Below are positions 9,738 to 16,867 of a DNA stretch of 23,274 nucleotides, piece after piece. Both the position numbers and the translations under genes were made by a program. This stretch comes from an uncultured Christensenellaceae bacterium (lineage in GTDB: Bacteria > Bacillota > Clostridia > Christensenellales > Pumilibacteraceae). The DNA is taken from NCBI GenBank assembly GCA_910586925.1, contig CAJUKG010000015.1:1-23274 (forward strand), written 5' to 3'. The notes beneath the pieces are model-generated. The model saw only the letters and a program-made list of their open reading frames with translations, was not told the origin of the DNA and ran no database searches. Every line of letters begins with the position of its first letter. Position 1 is the first letter of the stretch.

Positions 9738-10697
9738 TTACTTTAACAAATTTCTATATTCGTTAGGCTTTATTCCGACAACAGAAAAGAATTGTTTATA
9801 AAAACCGGAAGTATTGGAATACCCGATTTCATAAGCTATATTCTCTATCGTCAAATTACTTTCGACTAAAAGCTGCTTCGCACGGGCTATTCGATATGCC
9901 GCAAACAGTTCCGAAAAACTTTTGCCCGTTTTGTTTTTTATCAATCTGCCGATATAATCGGAGTTATAGTTTTGTTTTGCGGCAAAGTCGGCAAGCGACG
10001 CCATTTTTATATTTTCGCCGAAGTATTCGTCGAGTTTTGTTTCAATGGCTATATCCGTTTTATTCGTGTCGGCTAATTCCGCAAAAATTATAGTGAGATA
10101 ACTTTGTATAAGCAAATTATTATATTTATTTTTGGAAGATTGCTCTTGCAACAATTTTAAGATAGCAAATTCCGCCGATTCCGTAACGTTTTCGAATAAT
10201 ATTTTCGATCGACCTACGCAATTCTCTATGATTCTACCGCCCGTCGAGTCAAATATATTCGCGGGTATTACAAACTTCAATATAATGTCCGAACTATTGC
10301 ATTTTTCTATTTTATGAACGCAACTCGGAAAAACCAATAAACACCCGCCCGCGGTTAATAAAAGCTCGGTGCCGTCATTAAACCGTTGTACGCATTTGCC
10401 GCGATGGACATAAATAAGTTCATAAAACGTATGCGAGTGAAAATACGGCATCTGGCTTTCGGTATGCTTTTTTATATAAAAATTATCGCTTTGTCTGATA
10501 GGCAAAACAGGAAATTCTTTTACACGCCCCGCTAAAAAATCACGAACGGACAAATTCGATTGCTCGACCGCATCAAAAATTTCTTCGCTATTCGCAAACT
10601 CGTTTTTAATTGCCGCCAAAAATAATTTTTCGGTATCCGCTTGTCTTTTATCGTCGGACTCGTGCTTGTTAAGAATTGTTGAGAAAGTATCGTTCAT
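9738..10697 (-). CDS. AraC-family transcriptional regulator with N-terminal cupin domain
   Basis: 319 residues. A helical N-terminal segment (1-65) is followed by a cupin-like sensing domain (about 80-150) with YFHSHTFYELIYVHRG, typical of AraC regulators. The C-terminal domain (about 222-319) has two helix-turn-helix motifs: LADFAAKQNYNSDYIGRLIK, then IENIAYEIGYSNTSGFYKQF ending KPNEYR. It probably senses a sugar or small metabolite. The kinase and esterase lie just downstream on the same strand and LDH is divergent, so both are candidate targets. The ATG at 10697 is chosen because the -10 box lies 7 nt before it. No ribosome binding site is visible. The coding sequence is AT-rich (one 60-base line, 10081-10140, has 12 G+C). 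Confidence 0.92.
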   Translation of the reverse strand: MNDTFSTILNKHESDDKRQADTEKLFLAAIKNEFANSEEIFDAVEQSNLSVRDFLAGRVKEFPVLPIRQSDNFYIKKHTESQMPYFHSHTFYELIYVHRGKCVQRFNDGTELLLTAGGCLLVFPSCVHKIEKCNSSDIILKFVIPANIFDSTGGRIIENCVGRSKILFENVTESAEFAILKLLQEQSSKNKYNNLLIQSYLTIIFAELADTNKTDIAIETKLDEYFGENIKMASLADFAAKQNYNSDYIGRLIKNKTGKSFSELFAAYRIARAKQLLVESNLTIENIAYEIGYSNTSGFYKQFFSVVGIKPNEYRNLLK

Positions 10698-10704
10698 ATT
10701 TAGT

Positions 10705-10733
10705 ATTATACCAAAAATCCGAATAATTTGCAA
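10705..10733 (-). promoter_or_regulatory. Promoter of the AraC gene, apparently leaderless
   Basis: Minus strand: -35 TTGCAA (10733-10728), 17-bp spacer, extended -10 TGGTATAAT with TATAAT at 10710-10705. Only 7 nt (ACTAAAT) separate the -10 box from the ATG at 10697, so the transcript should begin at or within 1-2 nt of the start codon. Confidence 0.75.
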
Positions 10734-10780
10734 GTAATGAGATCTTACACAAATTATATAGATATATCTTCACAATACGG

Positions 10781-10860
10781 TAACCGAAAGATACGAAAGA
10801 ACTTTACACGCATAATCGCTTTCGGTTGTCGCTTTTCCGTTTATATCGTTTTTTTGCATA
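10781..10860. repeat. Diverged fourth copy of the 95-bp repeat
   Basis: It carries the same core AACTTTACACG (10800-10810), followed by a GTCGCTT segment and a TTTATATCGTTTTTTT tail that aligns with the end of the 7447-7740 units. Its core lies between CGAAAG (10794-10799) and CTTTCG (10819-10824), replacing the CAAGA/TCTTG stem of the other copies. It sits in the AraC/LDH divergent region in the same orientation as the array. Confidence 0.65.
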
Positions 10861-10893
10861 CTTTCGCGGCGCAACACAAAAACTACAATTATT

Positions 10894-11835
10894 ATGAATT
10901 TACGTAAAATCGCAATCGTCGGGTGCGGCATGGTAGGAAGCTCGACCGCATTCTCGCTCATGGAAAGCGGACTGTTTACCGACATACTGCTCATCGACAA
11001 AAACACCGACCGCGCCGCGGGCGAAGCCGCCGACTTAAGCCACTGCCTGCCTTTCACCCGCCCCGTGGACATACGCGCCGCCGATTACGGCGACATACAG
11101 GACTGCGGTATTATTGTGATCACTGCGGGCGTCGCCCAAGCCGAAGGCGAGACTCGACTCGACTGCATACACCGCAATGTCGAGGTTTTCCGTTCGATCG
11201 TGCCGAAGATCGTAACGTACAACCGCGACGCGTTCATACTCGTCGTGACGAACCCCGTAGACGTGATGACGTTCGTGACGCTCGAAATGTCGGGACTGCC
11301 CGCAAGCCGAGTGTTCGGCAGCGGCACGGTGCTCGACTCGGCGCGGCTGAAACTACTCGTCGGACAGCGGCTCAAAGTCGATCCGCGCAGCGTGCACGCG
11401 TTTGTTATCGGCGAACACGGCGACAGCGAGCTTGCCGTGTGGTCGAGCGCGAACATAAGCGGCATAGCACTCGACGAGTATTGCAACCGTTGCGGCTACA
11501 AAAGCCACGCCGAAAATCGCAAGCTCCTCGAGAACGACGTAAAGAACTCGGCATACGAAATAATCAGAAAAAAGGGCGCGACTTATTACGGCATTGCCGC
11601 CGCAACTCGGCGCATTTGCGAAAGCATAGTTCGCGACGAACACTCGATCATGCCGCTTTCCACTCTCGTGAACGGGCACTACGGTCTTGACGACGTGTGC
11701 ATTTCGTTGCCCGCGCTCGTCGGCGCGCACGGCGTTGAGGACATTATCGACATTCCCCTTTCGCCCGAGGAAAACGCCGCACTGTGCCGTTCCGCAGACA
11801 CGCTCAAATCTGCTATATCCACGATAAAAATTTGA
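10894..11835 (+). CDS. ldh: L-lactate dehydrogenase
   Basis: 313 residues, the normal length. The NAD-binding glycine motif GCGMVGSSTA is at 10-19, the specificity loop AQAEGETRLD at 81-90 has Gln82 (lactate type, not the Arg of malate dehydrogenases) and Arg88, VVTNPVDV at 117-124 holds the conserved Asn, LDSARLK surrounds Arg151, and the catalytic His175 is in GEHGDSE. It reduces pyruvate to lactate with NADH in the cytoplasm, regenerating NAD in fermentation. It is divergent from the AraC gene and ends in a strong terminator. There is no Shine-Dalgarno site before the ATG; a TACAAT box lies 4 nt upstream, too close for a normal start, so its promoter is unresolved. GC-rich (11341-11400 has 40 G+C of 60). 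Confidence 0.95.
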   Translation: MNLRKIAIVGCGMVGSSTAFSLMESGLFTDILLIDKNTDRAAGEAADLSHCLPFTRPVDIRAADYGDIQDCGIIVITAGVAQAEGETRLDCIHRNVEVFRSIVPKIVTYNRDAFILVVTNPVDVMTFVTLEMSGLPASRVFGSGTVLDSARLKLLVGQRLKVDPRSVHAFVIGEHGDSELAVWSSANISGIALDEYCNRCGYKSHAENRKLLENDVKNSAYEIIRKKGATYYGIAAATRRICESIVRDEHSIMPLSTLVNGHYGLDDVCISLPALVGAHGVEDIIDIPLSPEENAALCRSADTLKSAISTIKI

Positions 11836-11844
11836 CATGAAAAA

Positions 11845-11880
11845 CGAGTGCGACGCAAAATCGCACTCGCTTGTTTTTTC
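11845..11880 (+). terminator. Intrinsic terminator of the LDH gene
   Basis: A perfect 9-bp stem CGAGTGCGA (11845-11853) / TCGCACTCG (11861-11869) with a 7-nt loop is followed by CTTGTTTTTT. It starts 9 nt after the LDH stop. Confidence 0.92.
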
Positions 11881-11983
11881 AAACCGATTTATATATTACA
11901 AAGCGAAGCGGAAACACTAAACGAACGATAAATACGGAAAGAACTACGACACATAAACAAAATGCACCGAAGCCGTATAAAAA

Positions 11984-12469
11984 CTAATTATTAATTTTTA
12001 ATTCGTTTATCCATTCTTTCATATCCTCGACGGTATAGTCGCCGTTGAGGAGTTTACCGGGCAGCCATTTTGCGGACTTCGCCGCCGCTTGAAGCACGGC
12101 TTCGGCTTTATACATATCGCTGCCGCCGCTCGTCGCGAACGGTATCAACGTTTTACCCGAAAAATCATAGCTCGCAAGGAATGTGTTGATGATTTTGGGT
12201 GCCAAGTACCACCACACGGGGAAACCGATAAACACGACGTCGTACTCGTCCATGTTGTCGAGCTTGCCGTCTATTTCGGGAAGCGTGTTGCTGCGCATTT
12301 CTACCGAGGTACGGCTGTTGGTGTTTTTCCAATCGAGGTCGGCATCGGTATACGGTACGGCGGGTTTTATCGCGTAAACGTCCGCGCCCGCCGCGCGAGC
12401 GAGCTGTTTCGCGACGACGGCGGTATCGCCGCCCACCGAAAAGTATGCCACGAGTTTTTTATTATCCAT
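11984..12469 (-). CDS. Flavodoxin
   Basis: 161 residues. It opens with the flavodoxin beta-1/P-loop pattern LVAYFSVGGDTAVVAKQLA (FMN phosphate-binding loop around residues 10-16). The middle holds YDVVFIGFPVWWYLAPKIINTFL, where the tryptophan/tyrosine pair usually flanks the isoalloxazine ring, and then TLIPFATSGGS. It is a small FMN electron carrier or flavodoxin-like oxidoreductase acting in the cytoplasm. The ATG at 12469 has CGGAGG about 9 nt upstream and its own promoter. It is monocistronic, convergent with LDH and downstream of the ion-channel gene. The redox partner cannot be told from the context. Confidence 0.92.
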   Translation of the reverse strand: MDNKKLVAYFSVGGDTAVVAKQLARAAGADVYAIKPAVPYTDADLDWKNTNSRTSVEMRSNTLPEIDGKLDNMDEYDVVFIGFPVWWYLAPKIINTFLASYDFSGKTLIPFATSGGSDMYKAEAVLQAAAKSAKWLPGKLLNGDYTVEDMKEWINELKINN

Positions 12470-12502
12470 TATTAATATCCTCCGAATAATTTTATCGCTT
12501 AC

Positions 12503-12531
12503 ATTATATCACGACGGCGAGATCTCCGCAA
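12503..12531 (-). promoter_or_regulatory. Promoter of the flavodoxin gene
   Basis: Minus strand: -35 TTGCGG (12531-12526), 17-bp spacer, extended -10 TGATATAAT with TATAAT at 12508-12503. The predicted start near 12496 gives a leader of about 27 nt with the GGAGG site. Confidence 0.75.
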
Positions 12532-12549
12532 GCGTTTTTCAAGCGAAAA

Positions 12550-14661
12550 TCAGTGATTGCTGTACATGATCAGTTTATCCTGCGCGGTGAGTTTTACCTC
12601 CGTTTTGGACTGATTGCCCGAGAACAGCACCATTTCCCCGCCCGGCTTGACATAGCCGAGAACGAGCGTATGATTGCGCTTTTCCGACGGCACCGATTCG
12701 CCCGAAGTCGCCTCGTACACGGCGCGTATAAGCTCGGCGGCGGTACACGGCGGCGGCACTTCGGAAAAGTACCGAGAAACTTTCTTTACGTAGATTTCCT
12801 TGCTTTCGTACTCGCTCGTCCCGTCGCCGTCATACGTCAGAATGTCGGTATAGAAATCATACAGCGCGTCTTTCTCGCCGAGCTGCGTGATCATTTTGCT
12901 TATGTAGCGATTGCTTATTACGACGTTGTTGACGCTGTAACTTTTTACTATGTCGTAATGCTTGGGGTTGATTATTTCCACGATCACATCCACGCGTCCC
13001 TCGTCGAAATCGGGGTCGGCGGCACGTTTGCGGTGGATTATGTCGCTCACGTATATGAGATTTGCGATCGCCGCCGAGTCTATCTCGTCGGCAATTACCG
13101 TATCGTCGGAGAGTATCAAAACGCTCGTATCCGTTTCGTTGGCGTCGATAAACCTCTCTATCATTTCGTACACCACGCCGCGATCGAAAATATCCGCTTC
13201 GACGGTCTTTGTCACGTACGGATACGCTTTATAATGATCCATTTTTTCGAGATGCGCTTTGTCGTCGATCACCATGATATTCATGATCTCGCCGTCCGCC
13301 CTGTTCCACTCGTCGCGAAAACTGTCGAACCCGTCCATTATGTCTTTGATCTTGCTGTTGTGCCCAAGAATGATTATGTTCTTCTGCTCGAGCCAATAAT
13401 CGGGATTGACGGCGACGCGATAGCCGGTATCGCGAACGTCTGATACGCGCTCGTCGTCGCGCTCCGATTCGGCGGCGTAATATTCGATCGGCTTACCGTC
13501 CGAATTTTTAAGCACCGCGAGCGGTATTGCGCTGCCGCGCGTAGCGAGATAGTTGCGAGTAAACTCCGCCTCGCCCGCGCCGCTTCCCGATTTTGCGTAA
13601 AACGTCATTCCGCGGTTGGAAAAAAGTTCGCGGTACGCGAGGTTAAGCTCGGGCATGAGCGAGAACTGCGAAAGCAGTCTGCCGAGAATACGGTTGACGG
13701 CGACGGGGATTATATTGCATTTGCCGTCCACCTGCTTGCGGTCGATTATGCGCTCGACAAGCTCGCGCGTCCACTCGTCCTCCGTTTCCACGACGATTTT
13801 CTGATCGTCGTCGCTGCTCTCGGCGGCGGTGATATCGGCGACTTGAACGAGAGCTTTTATGCTCTGCGGATTGCCCTTTTCCCGCGACTCGCGGGTGTTC
13901 GCATGCTCATACTTGCACAACGTATTGTTCACGTCGTTGCCAAGTATTATGATCGAACGGGCGCGGTCGAGCGAAATGTCGCGAAGCTGTACCGTCGAGA
14001 ATGTATCGCCTTCGCGTACTATACTGACTATGTTGTTTTTGAACTTGTGCTTGAGCTTATACGCGAGCCGCGAAAACCCGCGCAGTTTTGCCGCACGGTT
14101 AGCAATGTCCGCGCGTTCTTTGGCAACGGTATCGGCGAGCCGCTCGGCGATTTCACGCTCGACGACGTCTTTCCCGCTCGGTACGAGCACCACCACGTAC
14201 TGCTTGCCGTCGCAATACAGCAGGTCGTTAATTATTTCCGACGCGCGCGAATTCCAATTAAGTATTACGGTATGCCCCGACAGAACGAGTTTGTGCGAGC
14301 CTGTGTTCGCCGCTTCGATATATCCCGATATGTAGTTAGTCAAATAACCGATGACCGCGCCCGTAAACAGCACCATGCCGAGCACTATCACGACAAGACA
14401 GACTATTACGAGCACCACGCCCGCCGTGCCTATATCGCTGACCACATAGTCAATGCACCCCGCGTCGAGTATCATGGTGACGGTGTAATATACCGCACGC
14501 CAATACCCCATATCTTCGGTACCCGTAAGCGACAGAGCTTTGATGATCGCCGCCGCCACGAGAATAAACGCGATATTAAGCAGCAATATAACGAGCAGGA
14601 CTACGCGCCCCGGTCGCTTGGACAATAATACGCTGAATCTTTCTCTCAACTTTCCGAACAT
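12550..14661 (-). CDS. CASTOR/POLLUX-like ion channel with RCK (TrkA-N-like) domains
   Basis: 703 residues. The membrane part has TM1 at about 20-43, a pore-like segment at 52-75 with the putative filter LDAGCIDYV, and TM2 at about 80-112. A first nucleotide/ion-sensing RCK domain starts at HKLVLSGHTVILNWNSRASEII (from about 123). A second Rossmann-like unit begins with IIILGHNSKI in the last third, and the C-terminus resembles a TrkA-C domain. The DAG in the filter and the GHTVILxW start of the RCK match the CASTOR/POLLUX (DMI1) family better than ordinary Kch or TrkA proteins. It probably conducts K+ or Ca2+ across the cytoplasmic membrane; selectivity is not proven. The ATG at 14661 has an ideal GGAGG 5 nt upstream; upstream in-frame codons cover the promoter. 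Transcribed alone. Confidence 0.85.
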   Translation of the reverse strand: MFGKLRERFSVLLSKRPGRVVLLVILLLNIAFILVAAAIIKALSLTGTEDMGYWRAVYYTVTMILDAGCIDYVVSDIGTAGVVLVIVCLVVIVLGMVLFTGAVIGYLTNYISGYIEAANTGSHKLVLSGHTVILNWNSRASEIINDLLYCDGKQYVVVLVPSGKDVVEREIAERLADTVAKERADIANRAAKLRGFSRLAYKLKHKFKNNIVSIVREGDTFSTVQLRDISLDRARSIIILGNDVNNTLCKYEHANTRESREKGNPQSIKALVQVADITAAESSDDDQKIVVETEDEWTRELVERIIDRKQVDGKCNIIPVAVNRILGRLLSQFSLMPELNLAYRELFSNRGMTFYAKSGSGAGEAEFTRNYLATRGSAIPLAVLKNSDGKPIEYYAAESERDDERVSDVRDTGYRVAVNPDYWLEQKNIIILGHNSKIKDIMDGFDSFRDEWNRADGEIMNIMVIDDKAHLEKMDHYKAYPYVTKTVEADIFDRGVVYEMIERFIDANETDTSVLILSDDTVIADEIDSAAIANLIYVSDIIHRKRAADPDFDEGRVDVIVEIINPKHYDIVKSYSVNNVVISNRYISKMITQLGEKDALYDFYTDILTYDGDGTSEYESKEIYVKKVSRYFSEVPPPCTAAELIRAVYEATSGESVPSEKRNHTLVLGYVKPGGEMVLFSGNQSKTEVKLTAQDKLIMYSNH

Positions 14662-14682
14662 AATTCCTCCGATGACCGACAT

Positions 14683-14711
14683 ATTATAACACATCGCGCG
14701 AAAAAACGCAA
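14683..14711 (-). promoter_or_regulatory. Promoter of the ion-channel gene
   Basis: Minus strand: -35 TTGCGT (14711-14706), 17-bp spacer, extended -10 TGTTATAAT with TATAAT at 14688-14683. The leader is short (about 15 nt) but holds the full GGAGG site. Confidence 0.75.
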
Positions 14712-14827
14712 TAGCCGCGCGGCAAATTTTAACGATAACTTTAGATGCGGTTAAAAAACCGCAAACCGTCGCGCCGACAAAATATCCGCCGAGCACACAA
14801 AATTTTTCATTATACACCCTCAAACAG

Positions 14828-14856
14828 TTGACATCTCCGTTACAATTTGGTATCAT
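14828..14856 (+). promoter_or_regulatory. Promoter of the tRNA-Ala/tRNA-Ile unit
   Basis: -35 TTGACA (14828-14833), 17-bp spacer, extended -10 TGGTATCAT with TATCAT at 14851-14856. The predicted start near 14863 is about 8 nt before the mature tRNA-Ala. Confidence 0.85.
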
Positions 14857-14870
14857 TGATTACGGTCCTC

Positions 14871-14946
14871 GGGGATTTAGCTCAGTTGGTAGAGCATCTG
14901 CTTTGCAAGCAGAGGGTCAGCGGTTCGAGTCCGCTAATCTCCACCA
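14871..14946 (+). tRNA. tRNA-Ala (anticodon TGC)
   Basis: 76 nt with encoded CCA. The acceptor stem GGGGATT/AATCTCC has one G-U pair, the D-arm is TAGCTCAGTTGGTAGAGCA, the anticodon loop TTTGCAA gives TGC, and the T-arm has GGTTCGAGTCC. A small stem TAGGC/GCCTA follows at 14947-14959 before the next tRNA. First gene of a two-tRNA unit. Confidence 0.98.
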
Positions 14947-14988
14947 TAGGCTCCGCCTAATAATAAATCGGTATTAACCAGACCGTAT

Positions 14989-15065
14989 AGGAATGTAGCT
15001 CAGCAGGTTAGAGCACCACCCTGATAAGGTGGGGGTCGGTGGTTCGAGTCCACTCATTCCTACCA
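14989..15065 (+). tRNA. tRNA-Ile (anticodon GAT)
   Basis: 77 nt with encoded CCA. Acceptor stem AGGAATG/CATTCCT, anticodon stem CCACC/GGTGG around loop CTGATAA gives GAT, and the T-arm has GGTTCGAGTCC. Second gene of the unit, followed at once by a terminator. Confidence 0.98.
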
Positions 15066-15097
15066 ACAAAAAGACACCCGATCGGGTGTCTTTTTGT
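15066..15097. terminator. Bidirectional intrinsic terminator between tRNA-Ile and the esterase operon
   Basis: A perfect 32-bp palindrome centred on GACACCCGA|TCGGGTGTC, flanked by A5 on the left and T5 on the right. It works as a terminator on the plus strand for the tRNA unit and on the minus strand for the GH3-esterase operon, whose last stop is 10 bp away. Confidence 0.95.
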
Positions 15098-15107
15098 TAT
15101 ACTTCTA

Positions 15108-16409
15108 TTAACTCTTCGGAAATATTTTTTGCAGAAAATTATAAAGTGCGAGGTGCCAATTCCCCATCGAGTGATAACGCATGGGATAGTTGTCGAACAC
15201 CGTATTTTGTCCGACGACAAGCCGCGAATCCGACGCGACTATCGCTTTCCAATCGCTATACTGGCTTTCAAATCCGAAATCGAACGCCCCGCTCGCTACA
15301 TACCAACAGTCTATAGGCAGTTCTTTGTTCTCGTCGTCGAGATTAGTTTCCGCATAATATTCCGCGGGAGTTCTGCTCGCACTGAATGTGCCGAAGCTCG
15401 AAAAATAATCGAGCGATCCGCACAACACCGAATGCATCGTCGTCACCGCGCCGCGCGACAAACCAGCAAACGCCCGATGACGTCTGCTCGATGCAAATCC
15501 TATCGCGTCGAGCGTTTCCGCATAAGTACGATACTTACTCTCGACGGCGGGCATCAAATCATTGCGCAATTCGTCCTTAAAAGAGTACGTAAGCTCATCG
15601 AGCGTTTCGATACTCTCCTTGCAGTCGTCCTCGACATAAAACGTCGGAGTTACCACAATAAGCGGCTGTATCGCTTTGAGATAAATCATGTTGTCGAGCA
15701 TATCGACGTTATACGAATATTTCTTGAGCCAATACTCCTCGTCGTCACCGGTCCCGTGCAGCAGGTACAAAACGTTATACCGCACACCGCCGTCATAGCC
15801 GTACGGCAAATACACATACGCCGATTTAGTTACCGCACGCCCGTCCGTCGCGTATGCCTTTGTGTCATACTCGAGTTTTTCGAGCGTGCCCTTTTGCGGA
15901 CAGTCGGTTTTCTCGAACACCGTCGGCACTGCCCACAGCTCACGCCCGACTTCGCCTCTCTCCTTCGCCGCAACGGTACGGCCGCCCCACACTGCGCCCG
16001 TCGCCGTCAAAATCGCCGCGACTACAGACATTACCGCGACTATCGGTATCGGTTTCGGCTTGACTTTACCGACGATCGCAAAAACCGTTCCGACAACAGT
16101 TCCGCATGCCGCCACGACGGTCTGCGCCAAATAAGTCGCGTTGAACATAGTAGTACCGATATTGCAAGTAGTCAAAAACAACGGCAAAGCCCCGCCCGCG
16201 ATAATCGCAAACAGCTCGGGAATTCTGCCGAACACCGCCGCCGCCGCGACGAGCATAAACAGGACGTTGACCGCAAGCACCGTGACGAACGCGACGGTCT
16301 GACCGAGCACGGCGTACCTTATTATGTCAACAAGCGACATTATGCATACGGCACAACCCGTTACCGCCGCGACAAAGTCGTTCGGCTTGTACTTTTTCAA
16401 AATTTCCAT
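15108..16409 (-). CDS. Membrane-anchored CE1-type (esterase D family) esterase
   Basis: 433 residues. The N-terminal 145 residues hold four to five membrane segments (about 11-31, 38-60, 64-82, 94-114 and 120-142). The C-terminal catalytic domain (about 175-433) has YLLHGTGDDEEYW, the elbow GLSRG at 316-320 (nucleophile Ser318) and a terminal GNWHLALYNFLQ with His419, as in feruloyl/acetyl-xylan esterases attached to xylanases. It is likely an extracytoplasmic esterase trimming polysaccharide side chains. I chose the ATG at 16409; a GTG at 16421 would add four residues. Neither has a clear Shine-Dalgarno site. It is the last gene after GH3 and the small membrane protein, which supports a carbohydrate role. 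Other esterase D substrates are possible. Confidence 0.85.
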   Translation of the reverse strand: MEILKKYKPNDFVAAVTGCAVCIMSLVDIIRYAVLGQTVAFVTVLAVNVLFMLVAAAAVFGRIPELFAIIAGGALPLFLTTCNIGTTMFNATYLAQTVVAACGTVVGTVFAIVGKVKPKPIPIVAVMSVVAAILTATGAVWGGRTVAAKERGEVGRELWAVPTVFEKTDCPQKGTLEKLEYDTKAYATDGRAVTKSAYVYLPYGYDGGVRYNVLYLLHGTGDDEEYWLKKYSYNVDMLDNMIYLKAIQPLIVVTPTFYVEDDCKESIETLDELTYSFKDELRNDLMPAVESKYRTYAETLDAIGFASSRRHRAFAGLSRGAVTTMHSVLCGSLDYFSSFGTFSASRTPAEYYAETNLDDENKELPIDCWYVASGAFDFGFESQYSDWKAIVASDSRLVVGQNTVFDNYPMRYHSMGNWHLALYNFLQKIFPKS

Positions 16410-16440
16410 AATACAGTCCACAAACGCATATAATCATTCG

Positions 16441-16464
16441 CCCGCCCGAGAGCACCCGAGCGGG
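16441..16464 (-). promoter_or_regulatory. GC-rich hairpin between small membrane protein and esterase genes
   Basis: CCCGCTCGGG and CTCGGGCGGG (minus strand) form a 10-bp stem with two G-U pairs and loop TGCT. No T-run follows, so it is not a standard terminator. It may stabilise or process the operon mRNA, or attenuate the esterase. Confidence 0.5.
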
Positions 16465-16482
16465 ACGAAGATTTGCCGAAAA

Positions 16483-16866
16483 TTATTTTTCCTGCTTAAA
16501 AACGGTGGCGAGCGCGGATACGATCATGGCGAGCACTACGAACACGACCGATGTTACGAACGTACCGCTTAAACCCAACATGTTGTTCTTCGCGAAAATA
16601 TCCGCGACGTTATTCAGCAGTATCACGATTATCATTCCCGCGGGTATTGCCGTAAACACAAGCGGCAGATACTCGGTGAGAAAGAACGGCTTGACCGCAA
16701 CGACGCAACACGCAACGAGCGCGAGTATCAACAGCACTACAGGTGCGACAAACTTGTTTTCTCTCGACACGCCGAACAGTATGCAACCGAGAAGCGACAG
16801 AACCGCCGTTGCAACCGTGAGATAGAACCCTACTCCCTTTTTGGCGAAAAATTCTTTGACGTTCAT
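16483..16866 (-). CDS. Small four-helix membrane protein of unknown function
   Basis: 127 residues with four predicted membrane helices (about 12-33, 40-59, 64-85 and 100-122) and short charged ends (MNVKEFFAKK and FKQEK). I recognise no family. The start lies 1 nt after the GH3 stop, and its GGAGGAGG site is made of the last GH3 codons, so translation is coupled to GH3. Being wedged between two membrane-bound carbohydrate-active enzymes, it may be a scaffold or a partner of the esterase's membrane domain; this is inference from position only. Confidence 0.85.
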   Translation of the reverse strand: MNVKEFFAKKGVGFYLTVATAVLSLLGCILFGVSRENKFVAPVVLLILALVACCVVAVKPFFLTEYLPLVFTAIPAGMIIVILLNNVADIFAKNNMLGLSGTFVTSVVFVVLAMIVSALATVFKQEK

Positions 16867-16867
16867 A

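Noticed and set aside
10894..11835. Malate dehydrogenase as an alternative for ldh
   Set aside because: The specificity position is Gln82, not Arg, and the GETRLD and GEHGDSE motifs fit lactate dehydrogenase.
15039..16433. 464-codon ORF on the plus strand
   Set aside because: It begins inside tRNA-Ile, crosses a terminator and is antisense to the esterase gene.
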